From assembly GCF_014650995.1 (NCBI RefSeq), contig NZ_BMWA01000003.1:389757-450723 (forward strand): a DNA stretch of 60,967 bases, given 5' to 3'. Below the pieces are notes generated by a model. That model saw only the letters and a list, made by a program, of their open reading frames with translations. It made no database searches and was not told the DNA's origin. Each line of letters begins with the position of its first letter. The first letter of the stretch is position 1. Source of the stretch: Streptomyces viridiviolaceus. GTDB taxonomy: Bacteria > Actinomycetota > Actinomycetes > Streptomycetales > Streptomycetaceae. Below, one piece after another: positions 12,457 to 21,277 of this stretch. A program made the position numbers and the translations under genes.

Positions 12457-13494
12457 CTACCGGGGCAGCACCACGACATACGCGGCGGGTTCCCTGTCTC
12501 CCGCCGCCATCAACGCCGTACGGACCACCGCCGCCTGCTGCTCCGAGGAGTCGCGCAGTTTCCGCGGCGTCAGGTGCACGACCGTGATGCCCAGTCGTTC
12601 CAAGTGCTCGCGCTTGCGCGCGTATTCCGACCACAGTGCGTCGTCCTCCTGACGGTGGGCGCGGGTGTCCAGCTCCAGGGCCACCGCGTGCTCGGGCCAG
12701 TAGGCGTCCACGCCGCCGAGGTGGGGCCCGCCGGGCAGGCTGAGGTCGACGTTCCAGACCGGGTCCGGCAGGCCGTGCTCGCGCACCATCCGGTACAGGC
12801 GCTCCTCCGCGATCGCCCGCCCTTCCGCCAGCAGCGAGTCCACCGCGTCCACCACGTGAGGACGGTTCAGCAGCCGGGCCCGGGTCAACTCCCGTACCAC
12901 CGCGGCCGGCTCGCAGTGTCCGCCGCGCACCGCCTCCGTCAGCAGCCGGCGCACGGCGCCCGCGTCCGTCAGTTGCGCCACCGCGTCGGCCAGGGCCCGT
13001 GCCACCGGCGCCACCGGTACGCCGGTGACCTGTTGCGGCGTGGGCAGCGCGGTGGTGCGCACGATCCGGGCGCAGCCCGTCGTCCGCAGTCTGCGCAGCC
13101 GGGGGACCAGGACGTCGATGGCGTCCAGGGACGGCAGCGGCGGTGCGGCGCAGAAGCCGTGCAGTGTCAGCGCGGCCAGCCCGGTGATCATGGCCTCCGC
13201 GTAGCCGGGGGCGTGTGCCCCGTCGGCTCCTGGTTGGGCCGGGACGCCGGCCGCCGGCTCCCGCGCCGCGTACAGCAGCACCGCGTGCAGGCGTTCGTCG
13301 CTGGTCGGCGGCCCCGGGTGGAGCAGGACGACGCCGGGGAGGAGCTGCTGCCACGGCCCGCCGGGCCGGCACTGCTCGTTGGCCTCGGCGACGGAGATGC
13401 CGTGCGCCCGGAGCTGAGCGGTCGTCAGCAGACGGCGCCGGCCGTTGGCCAGGTGGTGGAGGGGGCGCGGGGAGAGCGGGGTGTTGTGGGTCAT
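12457..13494 (-). CDS. AbiEi-like/DUF559 protein with Vsr-type endonuclease-like C-terminus
   Basis: 345 residues. The N-terminal part (LLTTAQLRAHGISVAEANEQ, then WQQLLPGVVLLHPGPP) resembles the winged-helix and middle domains of AbiEi-type antitoxins. The C-terminal ~110 residues (GGVDAYWPEHAVALELDTR, later REHLERLGITVVHLTP) match the DUF559/Vsr PD-(D/E)XK pattern, with D, E and D positions present in VDAYWPEHAVALELD. The start ATG 13494 is chosen because homology begins at MTHNTPL. There is no adjacent partner gene that would be an AbiEii toxin. Widespread in actinobacteria; no function assigned. Confidence 0.72.
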   Translation of the reverse strand: MTHNTPLSPRPLHHLANGRRRLLTTAQLRAHGISVAEANEQCRPGGPWQQLLPGVVLLHPGPPTSDERLHAVLLYAAREPAAGVPAQPGADGAHAPGYAEAMITGLAALTLHGFCAAPPLPSLDAIDVLVPRLRRLRTTGCARIVRTTALPTPQQVTGVPVAPVARALADAVAQLTDAGAVRRLLTEAVRGGHCEPAAVVRELTRARLLNRPHVVDAVDSLLAEGRAIAEERLYRMVREHGLPDPVWNVDLSLPGGPHLGGVDAYWPEHAVALELDTRAHRQEDDALWSEYARKREHLERLGITVVHLTPRKLRDSSEQQAAVVRTALMAAGDREPAAYVVVLPR

Positions 13495-13599
13495 GACCGG
13501 GGATTTCCCGCCTCCGGCCCCTGTCTTAACCGCTGTTACACGCCCGTCGACAAATGCGGACAAGATCGCCCTAAAGGACGGGTGTTCGGATGCCGAAAG

Positions 13600-13629
13600 C
13601 CCCTGGTCCGCTCAGGTGCGGGCCAGGGG
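13600..13629 (-). terminator. Hairpin terminator of the second pepN
   Basis: 12-bp stem with one mismatch (CCCCTGGTCCGC at 13600-13611, GCGGGCCAGGGG at 13618-13629) and a 6-nt loop, 65 bp past the pepN stop and upstream of the DUF559 gene on the same strand. Confidence 0.6.
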
Positions 13630-13693
13630 TTACGGCCTGATTGCCTGAATTCCGTAACGATGACGGAACGCCAAAGCGTTGGCCAGAGATGTG

Positions 13694-16273
13694 TCAGCCG
13701 GCCGCCGCCGCGTCGCACGCCTGTCCGCGCAGCGCCCGCGCCAGGTCGTCCCGCGCCTCCAGCACCAGCCGGCGCAGGGCGGGCGCGGCGCCCTCGTGCG
13801 CGGACAGCCACGCGTCCGTCGCCTCCAGTGTGGCGGGCGAGTCCTGGAGCGCCGGGAACAGGCCCCGGACCACGTCCATGCCGATCTGGATGGACCGCTC
13901 CGTCCACACCCGCTCGATCGCGGCGAAGTACTTCTCCGCGTACGGCGCGAGCAGTTCCCGCTGCGAGGACTGCGTGAAGCCCGCGATCGTCGCCTCCACC
14001 AAGGCGTTGGACAGCGCGTCGGACTCCACCACCTGCGCCCACGCCTGTGCCTTCACGGCCGCCGACGGGCGGGCGGCCAGGCAGCGCACCTGGTGGCGCT
14101 TGCCGGAGGCCGTGTCGTCCCGGGCCAGCTCGGCGGCGAGGACACCCTCGTCGGCGGCGCCGTGCGCGGCGAGCGGCTCCAGGAACGCCCAGCGCAGTTC
14201 CTGGTCCACGTCCAGCCCGTCGATCTTCTCGGTGCCCTCCAGCAGGCCCCGCAGCAGCCGCAGCTCCGCCTCGTCGGAGGCCACCGCGGCGAAGAAGCGC
14301 GCCCACGCCAGCTGGTGCTCACTGCCCGGCGCGGCGTCCCGCAGCTCGCGCAGCGCCCCCTCGGTGAGCAGCCGGCCGCCGGTCTCGCGCCGGGCGGGGG
14401 CCGTGTAGTGGACCAGCGCCGAGTTCGCCCAGGCGTGCAGCATCTGCAGCACCCCGATGTCGGACTCGCGCCCCGCGAACCGCAGCACCAGGCCGGTGAA
14501 GTCCCGCGCCGGGAGCAGCGCGTCCCGCGTCATGTTCCACAGCGCCGACCAGCACAGGGCACGGGCCAGGGGGTCGGTCAGCGACCCCAGGTGCTCGCGC
14601 AGCGTCGCCAGCGAGGTCTCGTCGAAGCGGGTCTTGCAGTACGTCAGGTCGTCGTCGTTGACGAGGACCAGCTCGGGCGCGTCCGCACCGGCCAGCTCCG
14701 CGACGACCGTCCGCGGCCCGTCGACGTCCACCTCGGCGCGCGCGTACCGCTCCAGGGACCCCTCGCCGGTACGCCGGTACAGGCCCACCGCCACCCGGTG
14801 CGGGCGCAGCTCGGGGTGGGACTCGGCGGCCTCCTGCACGACCGCCAGCTCGTCGACGCGGCCCTCGGCGTCCAGCAGCACCTGCGGGGTCAGCGAGTTG
14901 ACGCCCGCCGTCTGCAGCCAGGACCGCGCCCAGGCGGCCATGTCCCGTCCGCTGGTCTCCTCCAGCACCGACAGCAGGTCACCGAGCCGGGTGTTGCCGT
15001 ACGCGTGCCGCTTGAAGTACCGCCGGGCGCCCTCCAGGAACGCGTCCTGGCCGACGTACGCCACCAGCTGCTTGAGCACCGAGGCGCCCTTGGCGTACGT
15101 GATGCCGTCGAAGTTGAGCTTGGCGTCCTGCAGGTCGCGGATGTCGGCGGTGATCGGGTGGGTGGACGGCAGCTGGTCGGCGCGGTACGCCCACGCCTTG
15201 CGGCGGTTGGCGAAGGTGATCCAGCCGTCGGTGAAGCGGGTCGCGCCGACCAGCGAGAACGCCCCCATGAAGTCGGCGAAGGACTCCTTCAGCCACAGGT
15301 CGTCCCACCACTCCATGGTGACCAGGTCGCCGAACCACATGTGCGCCATCTCGTGCAGGATCACGTTGGCGCGGCCCTCGTACGACGCCTGCGTCACCTT
15401 CCCGCGGAAGATGTACTCCTCCCGGAAGGTCACCAGGCCCGGGTTCTCCATCGCGCCGAGGTTGTACTCGGGCACGAACGCCTGGTCGTACTTCCCGAAC
15501 GGGTACGGGTAGTCGAAGTGGTCGTGGAAGAAGTCCAGGCCCTGCTTGGTGACCAGGAAGACGTCGTCGGCGTCGAAGTAGGGCGCGAGCCCCTTGCGGC
15601 ACAGGGCGCCGAGCGGGATCTCCAGACGCGAGCCGTCGGCGAAGGTCCGCTCGTAGGAGTCCGTCACGTAGTGGTAGGGCCCCGCCACCACGCACGTGAT
15701 GTACGTCGAGATGGGCTTCGTCTCCGCGAACCGCCACACTCCGTCGGCGCGCTCGCCGACGCCGTTGCTCCACACCGTCCACTCCTCGGGCGCCCGCACC
15801 TCGAAGCGGAAGGGGGCCTTGAGGTCCGGCTGCTCGAAGTTGGCGAAGACCCGCCGGGAGTCGGCCGGCTCGTACTGGGTGTAGAGGTAGACCTCGCCGT
15901 CCTCGGGGTCCACGAAGCGGTGCAGGCCCTCGCCGGTGCGGGAGTAGGCGCACTGGGCGTCGACGACCAGCTCGTTGTCGGCGGCCAGGTCCTCCAGGAC
16001 GATCCGGGAGCCGTCGAAGACCTCGCTCGGGTCGAGGTCGCGGCCGTTGAGGGACACCGCGGTCACGCTCGGTGCGATCAGGTCCGCGAAGCTGGTCGCG
16101 CCGGGCTCGTTGCAGCGGAAGCGGATGGTGGTGACCGACCGGAAGGTGCGCGGCCCGCCCCCTTCCGCGTCGCCGGTCGCCGAGCGCACGTCCAGGGACA
16201 CGTCGTACCCGTCGACGGACAGCAGGGCGGCCCGCTCCCGGGCCTCGTCGCGGGACAGATTCTCACCGGGCAC
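13694..16273 (-). CDS. pepN: Aminopeptidase N, M1 family (second copy)
   Basis: 859 residues, same family and length as the protein at 484-3057 and clearly homologous over its whole length but diverged. GAMEN is at about residue 269, the zinc site HEMAH at about 304, with the third ligand in WLKESFADF, so it should be active. The GTG start at 16273 (VPGENLSRDEARERAALL) matches the start of the first copy and is preceded by GAGGGAG at 8 nt. Upstream in-frame ATGs are less likely. The two genes are separated by about 10.6 kb that includes asd, the TerD fusion and the subtilase, so this is an old duplication and not a recent tandem one. Divergent from the nitroreductase gene. Confidence 0.93.
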   Translation of the reverse strand: MPGENLSRDEARERAALLSVDGYDVSLDVRSATGDAEGGGPRTFRSVTTIRFRCNEPGATSFADLIAPSVTAVSLNGRDLDPSEVFDGSRIVLEDLAADNELVVDAQCAYSRTGEGLHRFVDPEDGEVYLYTQYEPADSRRVFANFEQPDLKAPFRFEVRAPEEWTVWSNGVGERADGVWRFAETKPISTYITCVVAGPYHYVTDSYERTFADGSRLEIPLGALCRKGLAPYFDADDVFLVTKQGLDFFHDHFDYPYPFGKYDQAFVPEYNLGAMENPGLVTFREEYIFRGKVTQASYEGRANVILHEMAHMWFGDLVTMEWWDDLWLKESFADFMGAFSLVGATRFTDGWITFANRRKAWAYRADQLPSTHPITADIRDLQDAKLNFDGITYAKGASVLKQLVAYVGQDAFLEGARRYFKRHAYGNTRLGDLLSVLEETSGRDMAAWARSWLQTAGVNSLTPQVLLDAEGRVDELAVVQEAAESHPELRPHRVAVGLYRRTGEGSLERYARAEVDVDGPRTVVAELAGADAPELVLVNDDDLTYCKTRFDETSLATLREHLGSLTDPLARALCWSALWNMTRDALLPARDFTGLVLRFAGRESDIGVLQMLHAWANSALVHYTAPARRETGGRLLTEGALRELRDAAPGSEHQLAWARFFAAVASDEAELRLLRGLLEGTEKIDGLDVDQELRWAFLEPLAAHGAADEGVLAAELARDDTASGKRHQVRCLAARPSAAVKAQAWAQVVESDALSNALVEATIAGFTQSSQRELLAPYAEKYFAAIERVWTERSIQIGMDVVRGLFPALQDSPATLEATDAWLSAHEGAAPALRRLVLEARDDLARALRGQACDAAAAG

Positions 16274-16348
16274 GGGCGGCACTCCCTCGGGTGTGTTCAC
16301 GATGTGGACAGCACCGATCCTGCCATGCGCCCCTGACGCGCCGCAGCC

Positions 16349-16376
16349 GGGAATGGCCGGGGCCACCACGTGTGTT
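16349..16376 (+). promoter_or_regulatory. Sigma-R-type promoter (GGGAAT-N19-GTT)
   Basis: GGGAAT at 16349-16354 and GTT at 16374-16376 with a 19-bp spacer, against the sigma-R consensus GGGAAT-N18/19-GTT of the Streptomyces thiol-oxidative stress response. It lies about 45-70 bp before the start of the nitroreductase homologue, a plausible sigma-R target because of its mycothiol link. Confidence 0.7.
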
Positions 16377-16419
16377 GCCTGGAGAAACGCTCGGTTGCGC
16401 CCGCCTCCTGAGGAGAGAC

Positions 16420-17058
16420 ATGTCGGACAAGACTCCCGTCGACTTCTGGTTCGACCCGCTGTGCCCCTGGGCCTGGATGACCTCCCGCTGGGTGCTGGAG
16501 GTCGAGAAGGTGCGGGACATCGAGGTCCGCTGGCACCTGATGAGCCTCGCCGTCCTCAACGAGGACAAGCTGGACGAACTGCCCGAGGAGTACCGCGAGC
16601 TGCTGGAGACCAAGGCCTGGGGTCCGGTCCGCGTCGTCATCGCGGCCCAGGAGGAGCACGGCACGGAGATCCTCGGCGACCTCTACACCGCGCTCGGCAC
16701 CCGCATCCACAACCAGGACGAGGGTGCCGGGAAGGAGACCGTCGCGGCGGCCCTGAAGGACGTCGGCCTGCCCGAGTCCCTCATGGACCACTGGGACTCC
16801 ACCCCGTACGAGCCCCAGCTGCGCGCCTCCCACAAGGAAGGCATCGACAAGGTCGGCCAGGAGGTCGGCACCCCGGTCATCGCCGTGCCCGGTGCCGACG
16901 GCGGGCAGATCGCCTTCTTCGGGCCGGTCGTCACCCCCGCGCCCAAGGGCGAGGACGCGGCCAAGCTCTGGGACGGCACCCTCGCCGTCGCCTCCGTCCC
17001 GGGCTTCTACGAGATCAAGCGCACCCGCACCAAGGGCCCGGACTTCAGCAACCTGTAG
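16420..17058 (+). CDS. Mycothiol-dependent nitroreductase (Rv2466c) family, DsbA-like fold
   Basis: 212 residues. It aligns throughout with M. tuberculosis Rv2466c: DFWFDPLCPWAWMTSRW at the N-terminus, then VEKVRDIEVRWHLMSLAVLN, RIHNQ, GTPVI and a C-terminal RTRTKGPDF. This family is a thioredoxin-fold enzyme that uses mycothiol. The active-site motif is CPWA with Cys15, where Rv2466c has CPWC, so the resolving cysteine is missing. The start ATG 16420 follows GAGGAGAG. A sigma-R-type promoter precedes it, consistent with disulfide-stress control. It lies beside pepN, as in mycobacteria. Confidence 0.88.
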   Translation: MSDKTPVDFWFDPLCPWAWMTSRWVLEVEKVRDIEVRWHLMSLAVLNEDKLDELPEEYRELLETKAWGPVRVVIAAQEEHGTEILGDLYTALGTRIHNQDEGAGKETVAAALKDVGLPESLMDHWDSTPYEPQLRASHKEGIDKVGQEVGTPVIAVPGADGGQIAFFGPVVTPAPKGEDAAKLWDGTLAVASVPGFYEIKRTRTKGPDFSNL

Positions 17059-17252
17059 TCCCTCCCCCTCACGCCCCGATTCGGCGGCCTGCTTCCGGAA
17101 ACGACTCCGGCGGCAGGCCGTCGTCGCGCCGCGGCCGGTGAACGCCCCGCCCCCGAACGGCGATTGGGCCCCGCGCGCGCATCCCGTTCCATGGAGCCGT
17201 ACGCTCGCCCACGACGACCTCGGCGGCGTACACCACCCCTGACGGAGACCCC

Positions 17253-18038
17253 ATGACGGAGATCGACACCTCGGTGCCGCACTCGGCCCGGATCTGGAAC
17301 TACTGGCTGGGCGGCAAGGACAACTACCCCGTGGACGAGGCGGCCGGCGACGCCTACACCGCGGTCTTCCCGGGCATCGTCACCATCGCCCGCAGCAGCC
17401 GCGCCTTCCTCGGCCGCAGCATCCGCCACCTGGTGCTGGAGGCGGGGGTGCGGCAGTTCCTGGACGTCGGCACCGGCCTGCCCACCGTGGACAACACCCA
17501 CGAGGTCGCCCAGCGGTACGCCCCGGAAGCCCGGATCGTCTACGTCGACAACGACCCCCTGGTGCTCGCCCACGCCCGCGCCCTGCTCACCTCCAGCCCC
17601 GAGGGGGCGACCGCCTACGAGGACATGAGCCTCTTCGAGCCGGAGCGCATCCTCGAGGCCGCCGGGAAGACCCTCGACCTGACCCGGCCCACCGCCCTGA
17701 TCCTCAGCGGCATCCTGGGCCACGTGGCCGACCACGACCAGGCCCGCGACCTGGTGCGCCGCCTGATGGCCGGCCTGCCCTCCGGCAGCTACCTGTCCGT
17801 CAACGACGGCTCGCGGGGTACCGACCCCGACTACGAGCAGGCGCAGGACGGCTACAACGAGACCGGCGCCGTCCCGTACTTCCTGCGCCCCGTCGAGCAG
17901 ATCGCGGCCTACTTCGACGGCCTGGAACTGGTCGAGCCCGGCGTGGTCTCCGTCCCGCTGTGGCGCCCGGACCCGGCCCCGGACGGCACCGCGCCCCGGC
18001 CGATCGGCCAGCACGGCGGCCTCGCCCGCAAGGCCTGA
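17253..18038 (+). CDS. SAM-dependent methyltransferase, DUF574 (PF04672) family
   Basis: 261 residues. It has the family signatures HSARIWNYWLGGKDNYPVDE near the N-terminus, a glycine-containing SAM motif (FLDVGTGLPTVDNTHEVA) and the acidic residue after the next strand (VDNDPLV). These proteins are numerous in Streptomyces; the methylated substrate is unknown. The ATG at 17253 is preceded by a weak GGAGACCCC. The gene is followed by a hairpin shared with sodF on the opposite strand. Confidence 0.88.
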   Translation: MTEIDTSVPHSARIWNYWLGGKDNYPVDEAAGDAYTAVFPGIVTIARSSRAFLGRSIRHLVLEAGVRQFLDVGTGLPTVDNTHEVAQRYAPEARIVYVDNDPLVLAHARALLTSSPEGATAYEDMSLFEPERILEAAGKTLDLTRPTALILSGILGHVADHDQARDLVRRLMAGLPSGSYLSVNDGSRGTDPDYEQAQDGYNETGAVPYFLRPVEQIAAYFDGLELVEPGVVSVPLWRPDPAPDGTAPRPIGQHGGLARKA

Positions 18039-18054
18039 CCGGCCCCCACGCACA

Positions 18055-18091
18055 GGAAGCCCCCGCGAGTCACGTCCTCGCGGGGGCTTCC
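18055..18091. terminator. Bidirectional terminator between methyltransferase and sodF
   Basis: 15-bp perfect stem (GGAAGCCCCCGCGAG at 18055-18069, complement at 18077-18091) with a 7-nt loop. On the minus strand it ends the sodF mRNA and the predicted s-SodF RNA. Confidence 0.88.
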
Positions 18092-18145
18092 CTTCATCCG
18101 CCTGCCGTCGCGAAGGGTGAGAAGACGATCACGAGGCAGGACGAC
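18055..18145 (-). ncRNA. Predicted s-SodF small RNA from the sodF 3'UTR
   Basis: In S. coelicolor a stable RNA of about 90 nt is processed from the 3'UTR of sodF mRNA and pairs with the 5' region of sodN mRNA, so that nickel represses sodF and relieves sodN. Here the sodF stop (18154) is followed by about 60 nt and then the strong stem-loop at 18055-18091, giving an RNA of the right size and shape. The sodN mRNA is not in the window, so the pairing cannot be checked. Boundaries are approximate. Confidence 0.55.
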
Positions 18146-18153
18146 TCGGCCGG

Positions 18154-18795
18154 TCAGGGGGCCAGCAGCAGCACGTCGGCACGGGACTTGGCCGCCTCGT
18201 GGCGCCTGGCCACGTCCTGCCAGTTCACGACCTGCCACATCGCCTCGATGAAGTCCACCTTCTGGTTCCTGTACTGCAGGTAGAAGGCGTGCTCCCAGGC
18301 GTCGAAGACCAGGATCGGGGTCGCGCCCTGGCCCACGTTGCCCTGGTGGTCGTAGACCTGCTCGACGATCAGCCGGCCGCTCAGCGGCTCGTACGCCAGC
18401 ACGCCCCAGCCCGAGCCCTGCGTGGTCGCGGCGGCCTTGGACAGCTGCGCCTTGAAGGCCGCGAAGGAGCCGAAGGACTGGGCGATCGCGTCGGCGAGTT
18501 CGCCCACGCCGTCCTTCTCCAGCGGCTCGCCGCCGCCGTCACCGGTCATGTTCTGCCAGTAGATCGAGTGCAGGATGTGCCCGGAGAGGTGGAAGGCCAG
18601 GTTCTTCTCCAGGCCGTTGATCGAACCCCACGACTCCTTGTCCCGCGCCTCGGCGAGCTGCTCCAGCGTGTCGTTGGCGCCCTTCACGTAGGCCGCGTGG
18701 TGCTTGTCGTGGTGCAGCTCGATGATCTCGGGGCTGATCACGGGGGCGAGCGCGGAGTAGTCGTACGGCAGTTCAGGAAGCGTGTAGACGGGCAT
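18154..18795 (-). CDS. sodF: Superoxide dismutase, Fe type
   Basis: 213 residues, cytoplasmic, converts superoxide to oxygen and hydrogen peroxide. The metal ligands of Fe/Mn-SOD are visible: His in [12 protein letters not shown], His in [10 protein letters not shown], and Asp and His in [13 protein letters not shown]. The ATG 18795 is preceded by GGAGGGGA. A perfect Nur box lies just upstream, so nickel should repress it through Nur while Ni-SOD takes over. The 3'UTR is predicted to give s-SodF. Fe is called over Mn from the Nur context, not from a single residue. Confidence 0.95.
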   Translation of the reverse strand: MPVYTLPELPYDYSALAPVISPEIIELHHDKHHAAYVKGANDTLEQLAEARDKESWGSINGLEKNLAFHLSGHILHSIYWQNMTGDGGGEPLEKDGVGELADAIAQSFGSFAAFKAQLSKAAATTQGSGWGVLAYEPLSGRLIVEQVYDHQGNVGQGATPILVFDAWEHAFYLQYRNQKVDFIEAMWQVVNWQDVARRHEAAKSRADVLLLAP

Positions 18796-18819
18796 GGCGG
18801 AATCCCCTCCGACCTCTTA

Positions 18820-18836
18820 TTGCAAAAGACTTGCAA
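18820..18836 (-). promoter_or_regulatory. Nur box (nickel-responsive Fur-family operator)
   Basis: TTGCAA-N5-TTGCAA, both halves exact (18820-18825 and 18831-18836), matching the known sodF Nur box consensus tTGCaa-N5-ttGCAA. It lies 25-41 bp upstream of the sodF start codon, in a position to block the promoter. Confidence 0.88.
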
Positions 18837-18886
18837 GTGCACGCTAGCAGCAAGAGGCGGCCCGGGGGTGTCCGGCGCACGCGAAA

Positions 18887-18922
18887 GGGCCCCCGCACGG
18901 ATCCGTCTCCGTGCGGGGGCCC
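18887..18922 (-). terminator. Hairpin terminator of the amino-acid permease gene
   Basis: 15-bp perfect stem (GGGCCCCCGCACGGA at 18887-18901, complement at 18908-18922) with a 6-nt loop, 15 bp past the permease stop and upstream of sodF. Confidence 0.85.
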
Positions 18923-18936
18923 TCGGGGCAGAGAGG

Positions 18937-20319
18937 TCAGCCGCGTGCCCGCGCGCGCTGCCAGGCGTAGCCGACGGCCGCCAGGACCAGCGTCATCCCG
19001 CCCGTCGAGTACAGCTGCACCCGGGTGTCCGGCTCACGGGCCATCAGCACGAACACCGCGGCCATGCCCGCCAGCGCCACCCAGGTCAGCCACGGGAACG
19101 CCCACATCCGCACGACCAGTTTCTCGGGGGCCTCCCGCTCCAGACGGCGGCGCAGCCTGAGCTGGGAGACGGCGATGAAGATCCAGACGACCAGGATGAC
19201 CGCGCCGATCATGTTCAGCAGCCAGGAGAAGACGTCGTCGGGCCGCCAGTAGCTGAGCAGCACGCAGGCGAAGCCGAAGAGGGAGGAGACGAGGACCGCG
19301 ATCCTCGGCACGCCGCCGGAGACCCGGCCCAGCGCCTTCGGGCCCTGGCCGCGCTCGACCAGGGAGTAGGCGATGCGGGAGGCGCCGTAGATGTTGGCGT
19401 TCATCGCGCTCAGCAGCGCCACCAGCACGACGACGTTCATGAGCTGGCCGGCGCCGGGGATGCCCAGCTCGTCCAGGGCGGCGACGTACGGGCCCTTCTC
19501 GACGACCTCCTCGGAGTCCCACGGAACCAGGGTGACGATGACCGCCATGGAGCCGATGTAGAACAGCGCGATCCGCCACATCGCCGTCCGCACGGCGCTC
19601 GCCACGCCCTTGACCGGGTTCTCCGACTCGGCCGCCGCGATGGTGACCGTCTCCAGGCCGCCGTAGGCGAACACCGAGGCGAGCAGGCCGATGATCAGGC
19701 CGTCGCCGCCGTTGGGCAGGAAGTCGGTCAGGTGCGAGGTGCCGGGGGAGTCGGTGCCGGGCAGCACGCCGGCGATCGCCAGGACGCCCAGCACCAGGAA
19801 CAGCGAGATCGCGCCCACCTTCAGCGCGGCGAACCAGAACTCGAACTCGCCGAAGTTCTTCACCGCGGCCAGGTTGGTGCCGCAGAACACGACCATGAAC
19901 AGGGCCACCCACGCCCACTCCGGCGTGCCCGGCAGCCAGCCGTGGACGATCTGCGCGGCCCCGATGCCCTCCAGGCCGACGGCCGTGCACAGCAGCACCC
20001 AGAACGACCAGCCCGCCGTGAAACCGGCCCACGGGCCGATCGCCCGCTCGGCGTGCGCGGAGAAGGAGCCCGACGACGGGTGGGCGGCCGACATCTCGCC
20101 CAGCATCCGCATCACCAGCATCACCAGGAGGCCGGAGAGGGTGTAGGCGACGACGATCGACGGACCGGCGGCGGCGATGCCGGCCCCGGAGCCGACGAAC
20201 AGCCCCGCGCCGATCACGCCCCCGAGGGCGATCATCGACAGGTGGCGCTGCTTGAGGCCGTGGGAGAGGGAGACATCGTCCGTCGACTTCGGCGGTGTCC
20301 CGGTGGTGGTGCTGGACAT
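18937..20319 (-). CDS. Amino-acid permease, APC superfamily (GabP/AnsP type)
   Basis: 460 residues with about 12 hydrophobic segments. The family signature LKQRHLSMIALGGVIGAGLF (residues about 20-40) and FGEFEFWFAALKVGAI in the middle are typical of the amino-acid transporter family (TC 2.A.3.1). It should be an inner-membrane proton symporter for an amino acid or GABA; the substrate is not predictable. The start ATG 20319 (MSSTTTG) is taken over the upstream frame to 20487, which lacks homology. A related permease lies at 22640-24109. Confidence 0.9.
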   Translation of the reverse strand: MSSTTTGTPPKSTDDVSLSHGLKQRHLSMIALGGVIGAGLFVGSGAGIAAAGPSIVVAYTLSGLLVMLVMRMLGEMSAAHPSSGSFSAHAERAIGPWAGFTAGWSFWVLLCTAVGLEGIGAAQIVHGWLPGTPEWAWVALFMVVFCGTNLAAVKNFGEFEFWFAALKVGAISLFLVLGVLAIAGVLPGTDSPGTSHLTDFLPNGGDGLIIGLLASVFAYGGLETVTIAAAESENPVKGVASAVRTAMWRIALFYIGSMAVIVTLVPWDSEEVVEKGPYVAALDELGIPGAGQLMNVVVLVALLSAMNANIYGASRIAYSLVERGQGPKALGRVSGGVPRIAVLVSSLFGFACVLLSYWRPDDVFSWLLNMIGAVILVVWIFIAVSQLRLRRRLEREAPEKLVVRMWAFPWLTWVALAGMAAVFVLMAREPDTRVQLYSTGGMTLVLAAVGYAWQRARARG

Positions 20320-20691
20320 GGGGGCGGCTCGTCCAATGCGTGGGGGACGGGGGGCAAAAACCCCCACAGTCTCCGCGCTCGCACCGCTCAGCGACACCGG
20401 ATGCCCACGATGCGGACAGTCGCGATACGGAACGTGATCGTCCGATTGCTGGCCACCGCTGCTCCGTGGTCTTTGGTGGAACCCCACAGTCGTTGCCGGT
20501 GGCCGCCCGGGTGACGCTCACCTCTTCACCCCAGTGACCGGTATCACCCCGGGCCGGGTGTGTGCCGCGTCCTTTGTCGAGAACCCACCATTCCCCCGAT
20601 CTTCCCTTTGTCATGCGCTGATGGTGATCGCGCCGGGGCGCTGGGATAGCGTCACCGTGTCCCGACATGTCCACACCACCGCGGAGTCCCC
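20320..20691. other. Divergent regulatory spacer, permease / bioY
   Basis: 372 bp without a gene. Near the permease start a TGGGGG...CCCCCA inverted repeat spans 20341-20366. Towards bioY, TAGCGT at 20647-20652 is a possible -10 box, with TGGTGA about 18 bp upstream as a weak -35. I found no BirA- or BioQ-like operator that I could defend. Confidence 0.4.
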
Positions 20692-21273
20692 ATGAGCACC
20701 GCTGTAGCCCCCGCCCGCACCGGCCAGGTCCTCGCCGACCTCATCCCTGCCTCCCGAGTGCGGGACGTCGCGCTCGTGGTCGGCGGCGCCGCGCTCACCG
20801 GCCTCGCCGCCCAGATCGCGGTGCCCGTGCCGGGCTCCCCGGTGCCGGTGACCGGCCAGACCTTCGCCGCGCTGCTCGTCGGCACCTCCCTCGGGGCCGG
20901 CCGCGGCCTCCTCTCGCTGGCGCTGTACGCGCTGGTGGGCATGGCGGGCGTGCCGTGGTTCGCCGAGGGCGGCTCCGGCACCGCCGCCCCGTCCCTCGGC
21001 TACGTCTTCGGCATGCTGCTGGCCGCCACCGTCGTGGGCGCCCTGGCCCGCCGCGGCGCCGACCGCTCGGTCTGGCGCATGGCCGGCACGATGCTGCTGG
21101 GCGAGGCGATCATCTACGCCGTCGGCGTGCCGTACCTGGCCCTGGCCGCCGACATGTCCCTGAGCGCCGCCGTCGCGGCCGGCCTCACCCCGTTCCTCCT
21201 CGGAGACGCCCTGAAGGCCGCCCTGGCGATGGGCGTGCTGCCCACCGCCTGGAAGCTGATCGACAAGCGCTGA
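20692..21273 (+). CDS. bioY: Biotin transporter BioY (ECF-type S component)
   Basis: 193 residues, about six membrane helices. The BioY signature is seen in the N-terminal third: IAVPVPGSPVPVTGQTFAAL, then GAGRGLLSLALYALVGMAGVPWF, and the C-terminal LAMGVLPTAWKLID. It binds and imports biotin. No bioM/bioN (ATPase and transmembrane) genes are adjacent, so it must work alone or with shared ECF modules elsewhere. The ATG at 20692 follows a weak GGAG. The convergent flavin oxidase gene ends 4 bp away. Confidence 0.93.
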   Translation: MSTAVAPARTGQVLADLIPASRVRDVALVVGGAALTGLAAQIAVPVPGSPVPVTGQTFAALLVGTSLGAGRGLLSLALYALVGMAGVPWFAEGGSGTAAPSLGYVFGMLLAATVVGALARRGADRSVWRMAGTMLLGEAIIYAVGVPYLALAADMSLSAAVAAGLTPFLLGDALKAALAMGVLPTAWKLIDKR

Positions 21274-21277
21274 CGCG

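Noticed and set aside
20692..21273. BioQ/BirA operator before bioY
   Set aside because: I looked for the TGAAC-N3-GTTAC type and found no convincing match.
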